Of a DNA stretch of 8,827 bases, positions 6,219-8,827 are shown one piece after another. The position numbers were made by a program, and so were the translations under genes. The first letter of the stretch is position 1; each line of letters starts with the position of its first letter. The notes under the pieces are model-generated. The model worked only from the letters and a program-made list of their open reading frames with translations, searched no databases and was not told the DNA's origin. Location of the stretch: NCBI GenBank assembly GCA_020723365.1, contig DYJB01000114.1:1-8827 (forward strand), read 5' to 3'. The stretch is from Candidatus Aquidulcis sp. Its GTDB lineage: Bacteria > Chloroflexota > Anaerolineae > Anaerolineales > E44-bin32.

Positions 6219-6223
6219 CCGGA

Positions 6224-6254
6224 TCGAGGTTGTTCGGGATGTCAGACAACTCGA
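6224..6254. promoter_or_regulatory. Operator-like inverted repeat at the glyA-gcvT transcript start
   Basis: On the minus strand TCGAGTTGT (6254-6246) is matched by ACAA-C-CTCGA (6233-6224), nine pairs with one bulged base around a 12-nt centre. It overlaps the last base of the -10 box and the predicted start near 6247, where a repressor would block transcription. Confidence 0.45.
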
Positions 6255-6283
6255 TTGTAGGCCCGGCGAGAGGCGCAGGTCAA
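6254..6283 (-). promoter_or_regulatory. Sigma70-type promoter of glyA-gcvT
   Basis: On the minus strand TTGACC (6283-6278), an 18-nt spacer, then TACAAT (6259-6254). Each box is one base from consensus. The predicted start near 6247 gives a leader of about 47 nt, too short for a glycine or folate riboswitch aptamer. Confidence 0.7.
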
Positions 6284-6300
6284 GCGACAACCCCACCCCG

Positions 6301-6330
6301 CCTGAGCGTGCCGAAGGACACGAACCGTGG
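6301..6330. repeat. Possible REP-like dispersed repeat
   Basis: The segment begins CCTGAGCGTGCCGAAGGACA and continues with CGAACCGTGG. This resembles the CCTGAG...CGAAGGAC...CGAAC type of intergenic repeat that I recall from many environmental genomes. Only one copy lies in the window and the arms are imperfect, so this is a resemblance rather than a firm call. Confidence 0.3.
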
Positions 6331-6388
6331 GACCGCTCGCGCGCTGATGCTTGTCTGGACGACCCGCTCTGGGAGGAGGCCAGCCGGC

Positions 6389-6419
6389 GAGGCGGAGTGT
6401 GGCGCCACAATCACGCCTC
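6389..6419. repeat. 31-bp interrupted palindrome in the intergenic region
   Basis: GAGGCG (6389-6394) and CGCCTC (6414-6419) flank a perfect 12-bp palindrome, TGTGGCGCCACA (6398-6409), offset by 3 and 4 bases. It can form an extended hairpin on either strand. There is no T run, so it may be an RNA end-stabilising hairpin for the peptidase transcript or a protein site. Confidence 0.5.
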
Positions 6420-6595
6420 AGCGCCGGGCTGGAGGCCTTCGGGTGGGTGCCGGCGCGACAACCCTCACAGCAGCCGCAGCGCATCGGAGGCTTACATGGC
6501 TTCGCCCGGCCCAGGCGGCGAGGCGGCGAACCCCGGGCCGCATGCCGCCGTCGCCGCGAACAGGCCGGCCGCCTCCCGAAGGTGACTCTCCCGCC

Positions 6596-6610
6596 CCGGC
6601 GAAACGCCGG
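6596..6610 (-). terminator. Weak hairpin after the M1 peptidase gene
   Basis: On the minus strand CCGGCG-TTT-CGCCGG, a 6-bp all-GC stem beginning 12 bases after the stop codon. No U tract follows, so it is at best a poor intrinsic terminator. Confidence 0.25.
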
Positions 6611-6622
6611 CCCGCGTTCCGC

Positions 6623-8203
6623 CTACGGCAACTTCAGGTCGCCGCCCTCGTAGACCCACAGGTCGAACAGATCGTTGAGGTCGCACGCGCACGCCGCTTC
6701 GGCCGTCTCCTGGAAGGAAGCGCTCGTGGCGAAGCCGTAGCGATGGCGGGCATCGTAGTCGCGCAGAAAGGCGAGGAAGGCGGATTCGCCAAGTCGGCTG
6801 CGCAGCGCGTCGAAGAAGAGCGCCCCTTTCAGGTAGACGAACACGCCATAGTCGCTCTCGCTGGCGTACGCGGAGATCGGCAACCCGATCGGCGTGTCCG
6901 CCTCGCCGGTAGCTCGCAGGATGAGTCGGAACTGGTCCAGCAAGCCGGTGGCCGCCTGCGGTTCACCGATCGCTTCCAGGTAGAGGACCTCGGCGTAGGA
7001 GGCCGCGGCTTCGTCCAGCCACGGTTCGTCGAGCTGGTCATTGCCGATCAGGGCATAGAACCACTGGTGGGCGACCTCATGCACGATCACCAGGTCATCG
7101 CCCGGCTCGCCGATGACGCCGATGTAGACCAGCGCGGGATACTCGATGCCGCCGAAGGCGCCGGGCGCATCGACGACGTCGAGCTCATCGTAGGGATAGG
7201 GACCCAGCAGGTCCTCGAACGCCTGCACCGCCCGCGCCGCAACTCGGGCGGTGGACTGTGCCTCGGCGGCATGCTCCTCCAGCACCCAGGCGCGCACGAT
7301 GATATCGCCCGCCGTGGATTCGGCCTGGCGCAGCCGACCCAGGGCAAAGGCGAAGTCGCGCACCGGCCCGCTGGCGAAACGGACGGTCACCGTCCCATCG
7401 GCATTCGAGAGTCGCTCGAGCTCGCTGCCGGTGGCTGCGACCACGGTCTCCCCCGGCACAGTCAGGCGCACGTCGTAGAAGGCGATGTCGGAGTTGGTCG
7501 TGTCTCCGCCGGGAGGTGCGGCCTGCGTCTGCCATTCCCCGTCGGGCGAGAGGCGCGGTACGAGCGGGTAGAACGTCGGCGCGATGAACACGCCTTCGGC
7601 GAAGCCGAAGCGCCCCGGTGCGGCCGGCCGGATGGCGGCCGAGCTCTCGAGGCGGTAGGGAAGCGTCACATCGAGCGTGGCGCCCGGCGCCAGCGGCATG
7701 GTCAGCTTGAAGCTCAGGCCCAGGCCGTTCGACAGCGGCTCGGGATCGACCACCTGGCCGTCGATCCATGCCGGCCCGGCCGTCATGACCGCCGCGTACT
7801 GCGCGTCGTTCGGCCAGAGCATCAGCACCAGGTCGTCGAGCGGCTGTGCCAGCGGCGAGGTGAAGCGGATGCGCGCCACGCCCTCGAGGATGGCGCTCGA
7901 GCCGGTCGGATCGAGAGCGACGTCGGCCTGGATCCAGTAGCGCGTCGCCGTCGGGAAGTCCGCCGCCTCGTCCTCGAGCCCTTCCCGCAGCGGCAGACGC
8001 TGGGGCTGGTCATCGGTCCAGTCTACCTGGGGCGTGGGAGCGAGATCATCCGGGGGAGCGGGGCGCGTGGGTGTCGCCGGCATGGCGGCGGCCGTGGCGG
8101 TGGCCGCGGGCCGCCAGGCCTCAGGCGAGGGAGTGGCAGGCAGCGAGAACAAGCTGCAGCCCAGGCTGAGCAGCGCGGCGACGGCCATCCAGCGCAACCT
8201 CAT
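6623..8203 (-). CDS. M1-family zinc metallopeptidase, exported, probable lipoprotein
   Basis: A 526-residue gluzincin peptidase. Zinc site: HEVAH at 375-379 and the third ligand E398 in WLDEAAA, exactly the HExxH-x18-E spacing of M1. GGIEYP (351-356) stands in the place of the substrate-binding GAMEN motif. Y457 in VYLKG is the likely transition-state Tyr. The N terminus has a hydrophobic segment ending LLSLGC, so C16 may be lipidated although -3 is Ser rather than Leu. A Pro/Thr/Ala-rich linker (about 20-50) then leads to a beta-rich domain of about 250 residues. The chain ends soon after the catalytic domain, without the long C-terminal helical domain of PepN. I chose ATG 8203 because GGAGG lies six bases upstream; the longer frame from 8293 would read through the tRNA gene. 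It probably acts on peptides outside the membrane. Confidence 0.92.
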   Translation of the reverse strand: MRLRWMAVAALLSLGCSLFSLPATPSPEAWRPAATATAAAMPATPTRPAPPDDLAPTPQVDWTDDQPQRLPLREGLEDEAADFPTATRYWIQADVALDPTGSSAILEGVARIRFTSPLAQPLDDLVLMLWPNDAQYAAVMTAGPAWIDGQVVDPEPLSNGLGLSFKLTMPLAPGATLDVTLPYRLESSAAIRPAAPGRFGFAEGVFIAPTFYPLVPRLSPDGEWQTQAAPPGGDTTNSDIAFYDVRLTVPGETVVAATGSELERLSNADGTVTVRFASGPVRDFAFALGRLRQAESTAGDIIVRAWVLEEHAAEAQSTARVAARAVQAFEDLLGPYPYDELDVVDAPGAFGGIEYPALVYIGVIGEPGDDLVIVHEVAHQWFYALIGNDQLDEPWLDEAAASYAEVLYLEAIGEPQAATGLLDQFRLILRATGEADTPIGLPISAYASESDYGVFVYLKGALFFDALRSRLGESAFLAFLRDYDARHRYGFATSASFQETAEAACACDLNDLFDLWVYEGGDLKLP

Positions 8204-8234
8204 CGCTCGCCTCCCGCGCCCGGAGCCTTGCCAG

Positions 8235-8308
8235 TGGGCGGAACAGGACTCGAACCTGCGACCCCTTCTGTGTAAGAGAAGTGCTCTAACCAACTGAGCT
8301 ATCCGCCC
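8235..8308 (-). tRNA. tRNA-Val (anticodon UAC)
   Basis: A complete 74-nt cloverleaf on the minus strand. The acceptor GGGCGGA pairs with TCCGCCC, the D arm is GCTC...GAGC with loop AGTTGGTTA, the anticodon arm is CTTCT-CTTACAC-AGAAG, and the T arm is GCAGG-TTCGAGT-CCTGT. The anticodon TAC is at 8274-8272, and the discriminator A (8235) fits valine identity. The 3' CCA is not encoded, so it must be added after transcription. Only 31 bases separate it from the start codon of the M1 peptidase on the same strand. Confidence 0.97.
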
Positions 8309-8316
8309 GCGCCGGG

Positions 8317-8322
8317 ATTATA
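8317..8322 (-). promoter_or_regulatory. Perfect -10 box of the tRNA-Val gene
   Basis: TATAAT on the minus strand, 8 bases before the first tRNA base, so transcription would begin almost at the mature 5' end. The -35 region (near 8340-8347, CGAACT or TCGAAC) is poor. The same promoter may serve the M1 peptidase downstream. Confidence 0.6.
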
Positions 8323-8347
8323 CGATGGCTGGAGAACCCGAGTTCGA

Positions 8348-8384
8348 CCCGACTTCGCAAGTCCCTTGGACTTCCGAAGTCGGG
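8348..8384. promoter_or_regulatory. Twin 13-bp dyads, probable operator pair
   Basis: GACTTCGCAAGTC (8351-8363) and GACTTCCGAAGTC (8369-8381) are two copies of the dyad GACTTNNNAAGTC, with centres 18 bp apart. The whole block also folds as one long hairpin: CCCGACTTCG (8348-8357) pairs with CGAAGTCGGG (8375-8384), then AAGTC/GACTT inside, 15 pairs with one C-C mismatch. It lies between the tRNA-Val promoter and the divergent RpiR-family promoter, where operators are expected and a terminator would make little sense. Confidence 0.6.
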
Positions 8385-8403
8385 CTTGCTTCTGCAACCG
8401 CGA

Positions 8404-8432
8404 TTGCATCGCCAGGCCGCGTGTGCTACAGT
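8404..8432 (+). promoter_or_regulatory. Promoter of the RpiR-family regulator
   Basis: TTGCAT (8404-8409), a 17-nt spacer, then an extended -10, TGCTACAGT (8424-8432). This is the best-supported example of the TGnTAnnnT type in the window because a -35 is present at ideal spacing. The twin dyads end 19 bases upstream of the -35. Confidence 0.65.
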
Positions 8433-8476
8433 CCGTGGCCCCGGGGGCCGGCCCCGAAATCGGCAGGAGCGGCTGG

Positions 8477-8827
8477 ATGTCGACCTACGAAGAACGGATT
8501 CGCGACGTGCGCCGCGGGTTGTCCCCCAGCTTTGCCCGCCTGGCGGACTTCCTGCTCGACTCGTACGCCGAAGCCTCGTTCCTGACCGCCACCGAACTGG
8601 CACACTCGCTCGATCTCGATCCGGCGACGGTCGTTCGCTTCGCCCAGAAGCTGGGCTACCCCGGCTACCCCGAGCTGCAGCGCGAGATACGCGAGAAGGT
8701 CAAAGGCCAGCTGCTGGCGCGGCCCGAGGCCGAGCCGGCGACGGCTGCGGCGGCCTGCGATGCAGCCCTGCTGGAGGTCGCCGCGGCGCTCGACCTGACG
8801 CGGCGCGGATTCCCTGTCCAGGCCGCC
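8477..8827 (+). CDS. RpiR/MurR-family transcriptional regulator, 3' end outside window
   Basis: The first 117 residues of a DNA-binding regulator; the rest lies past the right edge. Residues about 1-75 match the N-terminal helix-turn-helix of the RpiR family: RIRDVRRGLSPSFARLADFL, then TATELAHSLDLDPATVVRFA (37-56) and KLGYPGYPELQREIRE (58-73). ATVVRFAxKLGYxGxPEL is close to the family signature. Family members usually carry a C-terminal SIS sugar-phosphate domain that senses a phosphosugar; that part is not visible. From about residue 80 a Glu/Ala/Pro-rich linker begins. ATG 8477 follows AGGAG at about 8 nt. It has its own promoter and is divergent from the tRNA-Val gene, with two dyads upstream that it may bind. 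Confidence 0.88.
   Translation, partial: MSTYEERIRDVRRGLSPSFARLADFLLDSYAEASFLTATELAHSLDLDPATVVRFAQKLGYPGYPELQREIREKVKGQLLARPEAEPATAAAACDAALLEVAAALDLTRRGFPVQAA

Larger units (their letters stand above)
6284..6622. other. Gene-free stretch between the M1 peptidase and glyA-gcvT
   Basis: No open frame here looks like a protein gene. Besides the palindrome at 6389-6419, it holds AGGCGGCG repeated twice in tandem (6513-6528) with complementary GCCGCC downstream (6544-6549), a short hairpin CCGGCG-AAA-CGCCGG (6596-6610) just after the peptidase stop, and a sequence at 6301-6330 resembling dispersed palindromic repeats. It is probably the 3' untranslated region of the peptidase and spacer. Confidence 0.55.

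Noticed and set aside
6242..6484. Minus-strand 80-codon frame beginning MRCGCCEGC
   Set aside because: Cys/Arg-rich composition typical of random GC-rich frames, no SD, and it runs through the glyA-gcvT promoter.
6560..6622. Possible glycine riboswitch (GGGAGAG and CACCTTCGGGAGG on the minus strand; CCGAAGG on the plus strand)
   Set aside because: The conserved core (CCGAAGG with GCAA, then CTCTCAGG and AAAGGAC) is not present in order on either strand. The site is more than 300 bases upstream of the predicted glyA-gcvT start and just behind the peptidase stop.
3620..8275. A 1551-codon open frame on the plus strand
   Set aside because: It is antisense to glyA-gcvT, the intergenic gap, the M1 peptidase and part of the tRNA. 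The conceptual protein is Arg/Gly/His/Val-rich with no domain. It is the expected antisense artefact of strong third-position GC.
8204..8293. Extended N terminus for the M1 peptidase starting at 8293
   Set aside because: These 30 codons read through the tRNA-Val gene. The start at 8203 has a GGAGG site and opens directly into a signal sequence.
8348..8384. Reading the long hairpin as a Rho-independent terminator
   Set aside because: It sits upstream of both divergent genes and neither side has a clear T run; no gene ends there. The internal twin dyads fit an operator better.
1..8827. Mobile element, CRISPR array or defence system
   Set aside because: I found no transposase, integrase, terminal repeats, regularly spaced repeats or defence-associated domains. 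The genes are housekeeping, envelope or regulatory in type.

Overview
This is a GC-rich bacterial chromosomal window with short intergenic gaps and strong Shine-Dalgarno sites (several AGGAGG or AAAGGAGGAT). The combination of a glycine hydroxymethyltransferase-aminomethyltransferase fusion, tiny Flp-type pilins of the GQGLVEYALIL type, and secreted proteins with Thr/Pro/Ala-rich linkers suggests a Chloroflexota (Anaerolineae-like) genome. That placement is inferred from protein character only; no rRNA or marker phylogeny is available here.

Layout. Positions 1-607 (minus) hold a secreted trypsin-like (S1) protease whose 3' end lies outside the window, preceded by a structured leader. Positions 980-1297 (minus) encode a three-helix membrane protein. 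It diverges from a plus-strand pair: a 43-residue single-span membrane protein (1421-1552) and a Tpx-type thiol peroxidase (1608-2129). Two near-identical 48-residue Flp-type prepilins follow (2398-2544 and 2838-2984), each with its own extended -10 promoter, perfect ribosome binding site and GC-rich terminator. Convergent to them on the minus strand is a 1040-residue glyA-gcvT fusion (3077-6199) behind a good sigma70-type promoter and an operator-like inverted repeat. After a non-coding gap of about 420 bases comes a minus-strand M1 metallopeptidase with a lipoprotein-like N terminus (6623-8203). A tRNA-Val(UAC) gene (8235-8308) lies directly upstream of it on the same strand. The right edge holds a divergent RpiR/MurR-family regulator (8477 onward, cut by the window end), with two copies of a 13-bp dyad in the divergent promoter region.

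How the parts fit. The glyA-gcvT product joins two enzymes that both make or use 5,10-methylene-tetrahydrofolate from glycine or serine, so it is a one-carbon/glycine module on one chain. Tpx is a peroxide-defence enzyme. The S1 and M1 peptidases both look exported and would act on extracellular protein or peptide. The Flp-type pilins are orphans here: no Tad secretion ATPase, prepilin peptidase or secretin lies in the window. I see no phage, IS element, CRISPR array or recognisable defence system. The most unusual items are the fusion enzyme with a linker that resembles a decayed GcvT N-terminal domain, the twin dyads beside the RpiR gene, the Pro-to-Leu change in the Tpx active-site motif, and the duplicated self-contained pilin units.
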